From a virus, in the IMG/VR virus record IMGVR_UViG_3300025030_000210, positions 1 to 42,192 of that record: a DNA stretch of 42,192 nucleotides. One strand, 5' to 3'. The notes beneath the pieces were generated by a model that searched no databases, was not told the DNA's origin, and saw only the letters and a program-made list of their open reading frames with translations. A program made the position numbers and the translations under genes. This document shows positions 8,121 through 14,847 of the stretch, in pieces. Every line of letters starts with the position of its first letter. The stretch's first letter is position 1.

Positions 8121-8330
8121 TTATTCTGGAGGCGCTAACAAGTTAACTTCAGATTGTAATTCTGAAATTGTATTATTTAGTCCTCTAATCTCTGACTCAA
8201 GATCATCAATCCTATTTTCTAGCTTTTCAATCTCTGAGCCAAGATCTGCAATTTCTTCTTTAGCCTCACAAAGAGGACATTCTCTTGACTCATAACAAAT
8301 TTCTTCATGATCAGCACTACATAAATACAT
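8121..8330 (-). CDS. Zinc-knuckle coiled-coil small protein
   Basis: A 69-residue protein. The N-terminus has Cys4 and the CYESRECPLC pair, a likely zinc site, and residues about 22-65 form a heptad-patterned coiled coil (IADLGSEIEKLENRIDDLESEIRGL...). Small proteins of this layout are frequent in phage early operons; the function is unknown. A clear AAGGAG ribosome binding site lies 7 bases before ATG, immediately downstream of a terminator-like hairpin. Confidence 0.7.
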   Translation of the reverse strand: MYLCSADHEEICYESRECPLCEAKEEIADLGSEIEKLENRIDDLESEIRGLNNTISELQSEVNLLAPPE

Positions 8331-8344
8331 TTTAATTTCTCCTT

Positions 8345-8391
8345 ATAAAAATACAGTGGAAGGCGACATCTCCCATGAGCACCTTCCACTG
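8345..8391 (-). terminator. Intrinsic terminator-like hairpin
   Basis: 8354-8363 (CAGTGGAAGG) and 8382-8391 (CCTTCCACTG) form a perfect 10-bp stem with an 18-base loop. On the minus strand it is followed by TATTTTTATA. It lies between the DUF669-like gene and the zinc-knuckle gene, so it would reduce transcription into the distal early genes. A second small hairpin (TTCCT/AGGAA) precedes it near 8412-8425. Confidence 0.6.
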
Positions 8392-8439
8392 AGACCTAAG
8401 ATCATATCTTCCTGCCAAGGAACAGTAGCTTCTAGGCTC

Positions 8440-8934
8440 TTATCTTATTCTCTCCAGTTTCTTAATCTCATTATAAATTTGCCCCTCAGAAGCCTTTGAT
8501 TTAACCTTCGCAAACACTGGAATAGATAGCCATTTTTGGTCTTGAATTGCCTCAACTATGTCTTTTTCTGTTCCTATAGATATTCCCATAGAGTCTGAAA
8601 ACTTCTTTATACTTCTTATAGTTTCCTGCCTACGAGTTAGGGCTGGAGAAAACTTGCCAGGTAAAAGCTCATCCCCTTTCTTAATAAGCCATAGTGTATA
8701 TCTTCCTGACTTTCCATCTATAGGGGTAACACCATCTGTACAAAATAACCCCTCATTTCCCTGAAGCTCGACAGTAAATTTAACTATCATAAGATCAGGT
8801 ACAAGTTCTACCTTTGTTATAATACCCTTATATGTCCCATCAGGCATTAAAGGGTCTGCTACATATTCATTTGCTACATTAAATCCTTCAAGGGGATCTC
8901 CCTGAAGGTTTGGTGGAAGATCGAAATCTGCCAT
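8440..8934 (-). CDS. DUF669-like / SSB-like recombination partner protein
   Basis: A 164-residue protein with the pattern PDGTYKGIITKVEL...VKFTVEL near residues 32-57 and a polar C-terminal half. This resembles DUF669-type phage proteins that occur next to Sak4-like ATPases and are thought to bind single-stranded DNA. The Sak4-like gene is immediately upstream, which supports the pairing. It has a perfect AGGAGG ribosome binding site 5 bases before ATG. The assignment rests on pattern and neighbourhood rather than on a catalytic motif. Confidence 0.6.
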   Translation of the reverse strand: MADFDLPPNLQGDPLEGFNVANEYVADPLMPDGTYKGIITKVELVPDLMIVKFTVELQGNEGLFCTDGVTPIDGKSGRYTLWLIKKGDELLPGKFSPALTRRQETIRSIKKFSDSMGISIGTEKDIVEAIQDQKWLSIPVFAKVKSKASEGQIYNEIKKLERIR

Positions 8935-8943
8935 TGTTTCCTC

Positions 8944-9021
8944 CTATCTAAACATACAATATATAAAATAAAGTACAGTAATAATACCTATTATAGCAAA
9001 TATATGCTCAAGTACTTGCAA
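8944..9021 (-). CDS. Putative 25-residue membrane peptide
   Basis: A TTG-started frame encoding MQVLEHIFAIIGIITVLYFI and five more residues, essentially one transmembrane helix. It starts inside the end of the Sak4-like gene in another frame and ends 10 bases before the DUF669-like start. Small membrane peptides of this kind occur in phages, and a similar one is seen at 17,655-17,777. The evidence is limited to hydrophobicity and tight spacing. Confidence 0.35.
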   Translation of the reverse strand: MQVLEHIFAIIGIITVLYFIYCMFR

Positions 9022-9757
9022 TTTTCACCATCTCTTTCTTTGCATTCTCCTCCTGCTTCTTAAGAAGAAGCTCCATAATAGAATTAAAATCATTAGGTAC
9101 AAAATCAGGTAGAAGTTTCTGTCTTCCCGATAAATTAGATCTGGCATTGTACAGTCCACTATTTACTGTCTGTAGAACATACTGTTGTTTATTATCCAAA
9201 TATCTTCTTTGAGAATAAAGGATTTCTCCAAAAAAAGATGGAAGAATAGTCTTAAGTGCTCCAGGTAATAAAGGATGGTATCCTATAATACTTCCTTCTC
9301 TGTCTTTATCTGCTTCAAGATGGGCAATAATTACCTTATATCCTACATAAGATAATATCCTTCTCATTTGATTTTCAACTAGAGTTCTAATCAATGAGTA
9401 ATGCACTTCAAACTTAGCCCCTCCAGCTTCATTCCTAGAAGGATTAATAGCAAGAGCCCTCTCCATTGCTACAGACTGAAAAGAGGTCATAGAATCTATA
9501 ATGATAGTCTTATGCTTTTTCTCTGTAAGAACTCTTGTTAAGTCTTTTTCGAACTTTATCCATCCTAAATTAGAAAAATCAAATTGCTCATACTCTACAT
9601 CCAGTCCTCTATACACAGTAGCTTGCTTATCAAAATCAAAGAGAAAAGCAGGAGTTGGAAAAGTTGCTGCAAAAAAAGATTTTCCTGTTCCTCTTTCTCC
9701 TACAACAAAGAAATTAATATTATCAACTGTAAGTTGAATATCTTTAGCGTTAGGCAT
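9008..9757 (-). CDS. Sak4-like RecA-fold single-strand annealing ATPase
   Basis: A protein of about 249 residues beginning MPNAKDIQLTVDNINFFVVGERGTGKS. The Walker A motif GERGTGKS is at residues 20-27 and the Walker B stretch KTIIIDSM ends near residue 90. The size and layout fit the Sak4 / AAA_24 group of phage RecA-like recombinases, which anneal DNA with the help of an SSB. I chose ATG 9757 over an upstream in-frame codon because GGAG lies 8 bases before it and it overlaps the upstream stop. The partner SSB-like gene follows. Confidence 0.8.
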   Translation of the reverse strand: MPNAKDIQLTVDNINFFVVGERGTGKSFFAATFPTPAFLFDFDKQATVYRGLDVEYEQFDFSNLGWIKFEKDLTRVLTEKKHKTIIIDSMTSFQSVAMERALAINPSRNEAGGAKFEVHYSLIRTLVENQMRRILSYVGYKVIIAHLEADKDREGSIIGYHPLLPGALKTILPSFFGEILYSQRRYLDNKQQYVLQTVNSGLYNARSNLSGRQKLLPDFVPNDFNSIMELLLKKQEENAKKEMVKIAST

Positions 9758-10100
9758 CTTTTTTCTCCGCTTCTTGAAGCATAAAAGGAGCAAACTTAAG
9801 TTTTAAATCTTCTAATTCTTTCTTAACTTTATCTCTTTCACTCTCTGCTTCAAATGCTCTGGAGGCCATTTTAGATAGATCTTCTAATGCACTAAACTCT
9901 TTAGAAGGATTTACAATCAATCTGTTACTATTTATGAGTGAGATATTAATTGGATCTTCTGTTTGTGTATAAGTAGTCTTAGACCCATACCCATTTTCCT
10001 TACATATTACTGCCTTCTCTAGTAAGGCAACTAATTGTCCAGCCTCTGGTGACATAGGTACTACCAGATGGCTATAATTTACACTTATTACAAAGTGCAT
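9750..10100 (-). CDS. Hypothetical protein, coiled-coil C-terminus
   Basis: A 116-residue protein of unknown family. It begins with a beta-rich segment (MHFVISVNYSHLVVPMSPEAGQ region) and ends with a charged helix (SERDKVKKELEDLKLKFAP). It has a GGGGAG ribosome binding site and lies in the recombination cluster between the Sak4-like and nuclease genes. Confidence 0.65.
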   Translation of the reverse strand: MHFVISVNYSHLVVPMSPEAGQLVALLEKAVICKENGYGSKTTYTQTEDPINISLINSNRLIVNPSKEFSALEDLSKMASRAFEAESERDKVKKELEDLKLKFAPFMLQEAEKKDA

Positions 10101-10102
10101 TT

Positions 10103-10255
10103 TTACTCCCCTTTCTGTAAAAATTTTAAGATATTATTAAGGTTTTCTTTTATATTTTCTAATTTTTCTATATTTTTAGATATAACTCTGTTATAGTCTC
10201 TAATTTCTCTTCTCATATTATGACGTCTTTCTCGGTTGAGGATAGACTTGATCAT
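10103..10255 (-). CDS. Small basic coiled-coil protein
   Basis: A 50-residue frame, MIKSILNRERRHNMRREIRDY..., very basic at the front and a lysine/glutamate coiled coil behind. It overlaps the upstream stop in ATGA and its own end (AAAGGGGAGTAA) supplies the ribosome binding site of the next gene, so it is well supported as a gene. The function is unknown; nucleic-acid binding is possible from charge. Confidence 0.65.
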   Translation of the reverse strand: MIKSILNRERRHNMRREIRDYNRVISKNIEKLENIKENLNNILKFLQKGE

Positions 10256-10578
10256 TTCTTTTCAAGAATATCTTTAATTACTCTAGAGATAGATATATCC
10301 CCCAAAGCATCAGCCTCATTTAAAAGTTTTATTTGATCTATATTAGAAAGAGATTGAACATACTGTTTAAAAAACAGTAAGGGTTTTCTTTCTTGAACTA
10401 GCATTCTTTTAAAAAGATATTTTGCTTTATCTAATATAACATCTATTAAGTCTAAACTCTCATTATCACTTAAGTATTCTAGAAAACAGAAGGTTTTATT
10501 GTTGATATTAAGTTTGACTTTTAATAAAGATGTATTTCCCTCTCTTGTTACTTCTAGGAAGCAGTTTATATTATTCAT
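10252..10578 (-). CDS. Hypothetical protein
   Basis: A 108-residue protein with no family I recognise. The first half looks beta-rich (FLEVTREGNTSLLKVKLNI), the second helical (IDQIKLLNEADALGDISISRVIKDILEKK). It overlaps the nuclease stop by 8 bases and the following small gene by 4, so it is translated in a coupled chain. Confidence 0.65.
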   Translation of the reverse strand: MNNINCFLEVTREGNTSLLKVKLNINNKTFCFLEYLSDNESLDLIDVILDKAKYLFKRMLVQERKPLLFFKQYVQSLSNIDQIKLLNEADALGDISISRVIKDILEKK

Positions 10579-11443
10579 ATATCAGCCATTCTCTTTCTAC
10601 GAAGTGTTCCTGGGCATATTCCTCCGAGTAAAAGGGCATAGTGCATAAGTTTAAATACTTACACCTCCCATACTTTCCATAACAAGAATCAAATTCCATA
10701 GGAAAACTGTTCGTTTTATGAGCCTCTACTATTCTATAGGAGGTATTTATAATAGATTTATGCCATTCAGTATAATCAACATCACTAAAAATAGTAACTC
10801 CCCTATCATGCTGAATAGTAAGTCCACTTTTAAGATTTTTAAGGTAAACACAGTTTACATAGGCTATATTAGTAGGAATTGCAGACCTCTTACTTGCAAT
10901 CCAGCTATAGCCCAGAAATTGGGCACTTCTGTGTGCTTGTTCTTTTATAGCATTTAAACTATAAGATGTAGTCTTATCATCGAAAATAGCAATCTCTTCT
11001 CCGCTGTGGAGTTTACCTATACAGTCTACTTTTCCTGCAAAAGATACATCATAGTCATCTATTGTAACCAAAGGTTCGCTGAAATAATGTTCAACTTCTA
11101 TAGGCTCAATATCATCAGAAAAAGTTTCAAAATACTTCACAAAAGCAAGATAACAATTTTCAAAAGTTCTAAAGTCTTCTGGATCAAGGATATAATTAAA
11201 CGATAACTCTTTTTCCCATACCTCTAATCCATGCTTAAAAGCTTTAGACATTTTATTAGAGTGATCCACGCCCTCTTTAGTAAGCTTTCTATACATTTCA
11301 TGCAGGGCATGATATACCTTCCCGAAGATAAGAGGCTCTGCACCGTACCTGCTTTGCAGATGTCTAACATAGTTCCAATAATATTTCTTAGGGCAGGATG
11401 CGAAGGTACTACGCTTTGAATTATCAAGATTTATGTGGGGCAT
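10571..11443 (-). CDS. PD-(D/E)XK nuclease, RecB/Cas4-like
   Basis: A 290-residue nuclease. The PD-(D/E)XK active site is visible as AGKVDCIG with Asp140, IFDDKTT with Asp155 and Lys157, and the QFLGY motif with Gln175. Cys17 in FASCPKKYY and the C-terminal pair in CYGKYGRCKYLNLC are placed as in Cas4/AddB-type nucleases with an iron-sulfur cluster. It sits with Sak4-like and SSB-like genes, so a role in phage recombination or end processing is likely. No Cas genes are present, so this is not a CRISPR Cas4. Confidence 0.88.
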   Translation of the reverse strand: MPHINLDNSKRSTFASCPKKYYWNYVRHLQSRYGAEPLIFGKVYHALHEMYRKLTKEGVDHSNKMSKAFKHGLEVWEKELSFNYILDPEDFRTFENCYLAFVKYFETFSDDIEPIEVEHYFSEPLVTIDDYDVSFAGKVDCIGKLHSGEEIAIFDDKTTSYSLNAIKEQAHRSAQFLGYSWIASKRSAIPTNIAYVNCVYLKNLKSGLTIQHDRGVTIFSDVDYTEWHKSIINTSYRIVEAHKTNSFPMEFDSCYGKYGRCKYLNLCTMPFYSEEYAQEHFVEREWLIYE

Positions 11444-11718
11444 TATAACTCACACCTTTCTGTTAGATCTCTAATGTGACTATTAAAAGTGATTATTATC
11501 TCATTTATATCATTCAACTTAGAGGCTAAAGGTACAAATGATAAAGAATTTGCACCTTTTAACGTTACCTCATTACTCTCTTCTCTAAGAGATGATTTTA
11601 ACCTATCACTTAAACTAGAAAGACTTTGTTTCATCATATCTAATGAACAATCTATTCTTTTTAGTTGTTCCACAATTTGAGACTCTTTATGAGTTGGGAC
11701 TAGCAAATCTTTGCTCAT
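11443..11718 (-). CDS. Hypothetical coiled-coil protein
   Basis: About 91 residues from MSKDLLVPTHKESQIVEQLKR, with heptad-like helices near 15-45 and 65-90. I chose ATG 11718 because it overlaps the upstream stop in ATGA and has GGAAG 7 bases before it; a longer frame starts four codons earlier. It has no recognised family. It overlaps the nuclease start (TAATG). Confidence 0.6.
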   Translation of the reverse strand: MSKDLLVPTHKESQIVEQLKRIDCSLDMMKQSLSSLSDRLKSSLREESNEVTLKGANSLSFVPLASKLNDINEIIITFNSHIRDLTERCEL

Positions 11719-12110
11719 AGCATCTTCCATTCTTTAATAAAGTTTTCTAATTTTTCACAGGGCGGTATTCCGGTAAATGTTCTTTTAAGATTTTTAATTT
11801 TCTCGGCTTGGTCATTAATTCGTCCCCTACTTGTTCCAGTTTGAATAAGTTTTCTGAGAATAGATAACTCTATCTCCGTTAACTGTTCTAGTTTAGGAAC
11901 TGATCCTTTTTTAACATAATACTGAGGCTTATGTCTTCCAAGTCGAATAACTAAAGAATCTTCAAGATAGTATTCTAGCAAGGTATAATCTTCTATTTCA
12001 TTATAGTCATCTGTGTTGATAATCATATGAGGGTAAGATGGTAGGTGTCCTCCAAGTTGGTGGCGGGGATGTGGTGTTCTAGTTAAACTACGTCCCCTTA
12101 AATAGTTCAT
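11715..12110 (-). CDS. Hypothetical protein, paralogue of the 14,283 gene
   Basis: Up to 131 residues. Residues about 44-70 (LLEYYLEDSLVIRLGRHKPQ then YYVKKGSV) align with the product of 14,283-14,657 (AQYYEQDTLVIRIGSYAPHYFVKIGAV), so the two are paralogues. No function is known. The first ATG lies inside the 23-bp palindrome at 12,104 and lacks a ribosome binding site; ATG 12,026 (MIINTDDYN) is the next choice. The leading part (RSLTRTPHPRHQLGG) looks unlike a conserved protein, which favours the later start. Confidence 0.6.
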   Translation of the reverse strand: MNYLRGRSLTRTPHPRHQLGGHLPSYPHMIINTDDYNEIEDYTLLEYYLEDSLVIRLGRHKPQYYVKKGSVPKLEQLTEIELSILRKLIQTGTSRGRINDQAEKIKNLKRTFTGIPPCEKLENFIKEWKML

Positions 12111-12126
12111 TAATAATTAATATTCT
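12104..12126. promoter_or_regulatory. 23-bp operator-like site, one arm decayed
   Basis: The plus-strand arm AGTTCATTAAT is intact, followed by A and ATTAATATTCT, which diverges in its outer five bases. It directly follows the structured RNA element on the minus strand and contains the first ATG of the downstream gene. Flanks (AAATAG on the outer side) match those of other copies. Confidence 0.6.
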
Positions 12127-12130
12127 TTAA

Positions 12131-12398
12131 TGGAATTACTGAAGCTCTTAAAGAGTCAAAACTAATATAACTGTCTGGAGGACTTTAAAATTAGCTTTGG
12201 TGGAATACCCTTTAAGAACTTCAGTAAGTCCACTAAAGGAAGACAAGTGAATATCCAACCTATAATCAGTTGGTGCTATCGTATTCTGTTATCCTTGTCT
12301 TCAATATAGTAGACTTACTGTGCTACGGATTATGAGAAGACCAACTACTTTTGGGTGTCTGGTGAGTTGGAAACCAGCTAATTTCCTGATGGAAATTA
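12131..12398 (-). ncRNA. Putative structured noncoding RNA, multi-stem
   Basis: A gene-free stretch with long nested stems. 12139-12153 pairs with 12210-12224 (15 positions), 12222-12235 with 12307-12320 (14), 12239-12247 with 12294-12302 (9), 12249-12253 with 12282-12286 and 12255-12259 with 12269-12273 (5 each), 12341-12346 with 12365-12370 (6), and 12379-12386 with 12391-12398 (8). In the first two stems the single imperfect position is a G-U pair if the minus strand is transcribed but a C-A mismatch on the plus strand, so the sequence itself favours a minus-strand RNA. The loop under the first stem contains GTCCTCCAGAC, again with CCTCC. Ends are approximate; the 8-bp hairpin overlaps the upstream stop codon. 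Confidence 0.55.
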
Positions 12399-12758
12399 AT
12401 CTATCTTTTTTCCAAGCTTGGCAAAGATGGCAATAGCTGCTGTTTGTTCCTCTGGAGTTAACAGGGAAATTGCAGACTTAATCTGAGATACAGATACCTT
12501 GTCTCCACCACCTGTTCTCTCTGACCACTTACCTTCCTTAAGATTTGTCCAGGTAGATACAATTGCATCGTATGCTTCCTGTCCCTTGCAACCAGCAGCT
12601 GAATCTCCAACTTTAGCGTTCATACCATGCATGAGAAGCTTATGGCGATTACCTTCAGAAATCTCATTAATATCACAACGAATTGGTTCAAATCCCGCTA
12701 CCTGAAACAGAATAGCATTTTCACCATCTTTAACTCTTCCTAGTGTCTTTACACTCAT
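12396..12758 (-). CDS. Conserved phage protein, paralogue of the 18,840 gene
   Basis: A 120-residue protein. Its middle (AAGCKGQEAYDA) and end (DKVSVSQIKSAISLLTPEEQT then AIFAKLGKKID) align with the protein at 18,840-19,310 (YGCKQTRNDRYAG and DKVSVKALTTSTLLSDEEKT, ILAKLGKV). The function is unknown. The start has AAGGAG about 10 bases upstream and overlaps the ribbon-helix-helix gene by 29 bases, suggesting coupled expression. Its stop codon is inside the first hairpin of the structured RNA. Confidence 0.7.
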   Translation of the reverse strand: MSVKTLGRVKDGENAILFQVAGFEPIRCDINEISEGNRHKLLMHGMNAKVGDSAAGCKGQEAYDAIVSTWTNLKEGKWSERTGGGDKVSVSQIKSAISLLTPEEQTAAIAIFAKLGKKID

Positions 12759-12900
12759 TTTGACTCATCTCCTTATTTAAAAATTCTTTAACTGCACTAT
12801 TAATAGCTCTATCTATAGATACACTGTGCAGTGTAGTATATTCTATAAGATTTAAGTAGGTATCTACGTCTAATTTTGCCTGAACGTGTTTATAGCTCAC
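12730..12900 (-). CDS. Ribbon-helix-helix (CopG/Arc-type) DNA-binding protein
   Basis: A 56-residue GTG-started gene with GGAGG 9 bases upstream. The sequence VQAKLDVDTYLNLIEYTTLH then SVSIDRAINSAVKEFLNKEM follows the RHH pattern: a beta-strand with alternating residues (HVQAKLDV), a helix, a short SVS turn and a second helix ending KEFL. RHH dimers bind palindromes or repeats and commonly regulate their own gene. Direct repeats of AAAACATTAAT lie immediately upstream. It is the clearest small DNA-binding regulator in the early block and a candidate for the dispersed operators, which is inference. Confidence 0.7.
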   Translation of the reverse strand: MSYKHVQAKLDVDTYLNLIEYTTLHSVSIDRAINSAVKEFLNKEMSQNECKDTRKS

Positions 12901-12915
12901 ATATTATATCCTCCA

Positions 12916-12949
12916 AAAACATTAATAATGATTCAATGAAAACATTAAT
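12916..12949. repeat. Direct repeats upstream of the RHH gene
   Basis: AAAACATTAAT occurs at 12916-12926 and again at 12939-12949, 23 bases apart, i.e. about two helical turns. The first copy abuts the ribosome binding site of the ribbon-helix-helix gene. CATTAAT is also the core of the 23-bp palindrome, so the two site types may be related. A role as an autoregulatory operator is inferred. Confidence 0.5.
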
Positions 12950-12998
12950 TATATTGTATTAATACAAAATTTTTAAAATTTCAACTTTTCTGTGTAAA

Positions 12999-13223
12999 TT
13001 ATTTTAATAGGGCATTATCGGACAGAAAAAGAACATTTCCAACAATAGGACGTCCTGCTATAAACGAAGCCTCTTTATTTTTTGTCAGCTTAAGTCTTAT
13101 GCCATATTCATTTACTATCATCTGAGCACCAGACTGTAGCTGAATTAATTCTATATAGCCTCCTACATATTCTTGCATCTCTTTTAAAGTAGGTTCTTTG
13201 TCTGAAATATATTTTACGCTCAT
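12999..13223 (-). CDS. DUF3846-like small protein
   Basis: A 74-residue protein whose pattern GGYIELIQLQSGAQMIVNEYG...LTKNKEASFIAGRPIVGNVLFL matches DUF3846 (a GGYIE strand, a MIVNE-G strand, an N-x-x-A helix and a final IVGNVLF strand). This small domain is common in phages and plasmids and has no known function. The start overlaps the upstream stop in TAATG with GGAGAAATTG before it. Confidence 0.65.
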   Translation of the reverse strand: MSVKYISDKEPTLKEMQEYVGGYIELIQLQSGAQMIVNEYGIRLKLTKNKEASFIAGRPIVGNVLFLSDNALLK

Positions 13224-13684
13224 TACAATTTCTCCAGAATAAGATTTTCTTCAGGGGTAATACTATCTCCTAATGCCTGTCTAATTTCGTTTTTAGAGTA
13301 GCCTTCAGCTAACAGAATATTTATTTGAGCTTTTCTGGTATGTTTAGATTTGACCATAAGCCTTAAAGCTTTTTCTTTATTATGTTTTTCTTTAATATAA
13401 GCTATATCTTCTATTTTTTCTGAGCGTCCAATTGTTAAGTATAATATACCAGATTTACTGGTACTGTATACTTTAAGTCCGTGATATATAGATTTATCAA
13501 AGGAAGTCTCCATCTCTCTTATAATCTCTTTTCCTAGATAAACATAATATGTTCTTTCTACGTTATGTTTCATAGGAATAAATAAAGTGTGATCTTTGTT
13601 CATCTTAGCAGCTGTATCCAGCCACATGAACATTAACCTTCTTTTTTCTGAGAGTCTCCATTCCTGCCTATTTTTCCTGCCCAT
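13223..13684 (-). CDS. Hypothetical basic protein, possible C-terminal HTH
   Basis: A 153-residue protein, strongly basic. The C-terminal 50 residues (KHTRKAQINILLAEGYSKNEIRQALG) look like a helix-turn-helix of the kind that follows a long basic linker; the front half looks beta-rich (LFIPMKHNVERTYYVYLGKE). No family is recognised. It begins inside the 3' end of the sigma factor gene (52-base overlap in another frame), so the two are probably co-translated. Confidence 0.6.
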   Translation of the reverse strand: MGRKNRQEWRLSEKRRLMFMWLDTAAKMNKDHTLFIPMKHNVERTYYVYLGKEIIREMETSFDKSIYHGLKVYSTSKSGILYLTIGRSEKIEDIAYIKEKHNKEKALRLMVKSKHTRKAQINILLAEGYSKNEIRQALGDSITPEENLILEKL

Positions 13685-14136
13685 TTTATTTTTCCTTGTA
13701 TTTTAAAAAGTTTTTTTCTAACACCCTCTGTAGATAAGTTTGTCTTTTTGGCTAAATCTTCATAGGAAACATTACAGAAATACTTTAGATATACTAATTC
13801 TCGTTCATAGGACTCTAGAGCTTTTAATCCTTCAGCTAAGTAAGGACTAAAGTCATTTTCTATAATAGTTAAAGATTCTTCATCTCGTAAATCTATTATG
13901 GTGTAGATATCTTCAGACTTCTTAATAGTTTCTTTAAGAACTATAGCCCACATTCTCCAGGTTAGGAACTTAATAATAAAAGCCTCGAAAGGGACTTTAG
14001 ATTCTGGCAAGAATCTTTTTTCAAGTTGAAGATAATAAAGATATAACTCCTGGAATAAGTCCTCTTTTAAGTCTTTTTGAATGTGAGCTTTTTTAATGAG
14101 ACCTTTTATAATATTTGTAATCTCATTTTGCTCCAT
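13633..14136 (-). CDS. Phage RNA polymerase sigma factor (sigma-70/ECF-like)
   Basis: A 167-residue protein with the two-domain layout of small sigma factors. Residues 1-75 fit region 2 (KKAHIQKDLKEDLFQELYLY then LPESKVPFEAFIIKFLTWRMW), and residues about 105-155 fit region 4 (LESYERELVYLKYFCNVSYEDL then AKKTNLSTEGVRKKLFKIQGKI). The linker is acidic. It would redirect host RNA polymerase to phage promoters, presumably for later genes. Its target promoter is unknown; the repeated 23-bp site is one possibility but is palindromic, which is unusual for a promoter. Overlaps on both sides place it in the main early transcript. Confidence 0.82.
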   Translation of the reverse strand: MEQNEITNIIKGLIKKAHIQKDLKEDLFQELYLYYLQLEKRFLPESKVPFEAFIIKFLTWRMWAIVLKETIKKSEDIYTIIDLRDEESLTIIENDFSPYLAEGLKALESYERELVYLKYFCNVSYEDLAKKTNLSTEGVRKKLFKIQGKIKWAGKIGRNGDSQKKEG

Positions 14137-14296
14137 CTTTTAACCTTTCATAGAAAGCAAGTAGTGCTCTAAATGTTTCTGATTCGAGATAAATAGTATT
14201 GTGGATTTCTACCCCATTCTCTGTTGTTAATATTAGTCCATTACCGTCAAATTCTACATAGACACCATCTCCTAAATAAGTTTTAATGTTTTCCAT
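14123..14296 (-). CDS. Small conserved phage protein (YLGDGVYVEFDG type)
   Basis: A 57-residue gene, MENIKTYLGDGVYVEFDGNGLILTTE... ending LAFYERLKDGAK. The YLGD-VY-EFDG-G-I motif recurs in short unnamed proteins of many phages, where it is usually followed by a single helix. A paralogue lies at 16,785-16,982. It overlaps the gene before and the sigma factor gene after it by 14 bases each, which supports it as real. Confidence 0.75.
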   Translation of the reverse strand: MENIKTYLGDGVYVEFDGNGLILTTENGVEIHNTIYLESETFRALLAFYERLKDGAK

Positions 14297-14657
14297 TTAG
14301 TCTTTCCTTTATAGGGGTAAGTTCTTTAATTAAATCATCTAGATCAGGAAAATACACCTGATGATACTTCTGCCGAAGTATCCAAACCTTTTCTATCTCT
14401 TGACGTGCTTTTTCAGTTGAGAGATTAGGACTTTGAAAAATTTCTGACAGTCTGTCTCTACAGGAGACAAAAAGTTCTTCGAGCTTCTCTTTCATTTGTT
14501 CCTTAGTTCCTACAGCTCCTATCTTTACAAAATAATGGGGGGCGTAAGAACCAATTCTGATAACGAGAGTATCCTGCTCATAGTATTGAGCGTAGACTTC
14601 TGGAGAAGTCTCTTTATATTCTTCCCATTTAATTTCTTCTGGTATAAGTTTAGGCAT
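14283..14657 (-). CDS. Hypothetical protein, paralogue of the 11,715 gene
   Basis: About 124 residues beginning MPKLIPEEIKWEEYKETSPE. The core YYEQDTLVIRIGSYAPHYFV aligns with the 11,715 gene product, and the remainder is helical and charged. I chose ATG 14657 because a perfect AGGAGG lies 8 bases upstream; the longer frame has no such signal. The function is unknown. Confidence 0.7.
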   Translation of the reverse strand: MPKLIPEEIKWEEYKETSPEVYAQYYEQDTLVIRIGSYAPHYFVKIGAVGTKEQMKEKLEELFVSCRDRLSEIFQSPNLSTEKARQEIEKVWILRQKYHQVYFPDLDDLIKELTPIKERLNGKH

Positions 14658-14847
14658 ATTGTTCCTCCTTATATAGTTCAAACTCATCAGGATCTAATAA
14701 TAAGTATACATTATTATCATCACATCTTATAACAGCCCAGTCAAAAGCAACAGTTTCAACTCTTCCAAAAGGCTTATAGTTATAATGTCTACAACATCCA
14801 AGATTAATTATCATTCCTGTTTGTAACTGATTTATTTTCATAATCAT
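14650..14847 (-). CDS. Small hypothetical protein, SH3-like pattern
   Basis: About 65 residues from MIMKINQLQTGMIINLGCCR. The alternating pattern (GMIINLG, VETVAFDWAVIRCDD, NVYLLLDPDEFELY) suggests a small beta-barrel. The start is set by an AGGAGG 5 bases before ATG 14847 and by a TAATG overlap with the upstream stop. The function is unknown. Confidence 0.65.
   Translation of the reverse strand: MIMKINQLQTGMIINLGCCRHYNYKPFGRVETVAFDWAVIRCDDNNVYLLLDPDEFELYKEEQYA

Noticed and set aside
8939-9008. A second gene between the DUF669-like and Sak4-like genes longer than the 25-residue peptide
   Set aside because: All other frames are closed within a few codons.
10571-11443. Cas4 of a CRISPR system
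   Set aside because: No repeat arrays or other cas genes are present; the nuclease sits with Sak4-like and SSB-like recombination genes.
12131-12398. Group I intron or tRNA-like element in the structured gap
   Set aside because: No intron core sequences, no split gene around it and no cloverleaf or CCA-type end were found.
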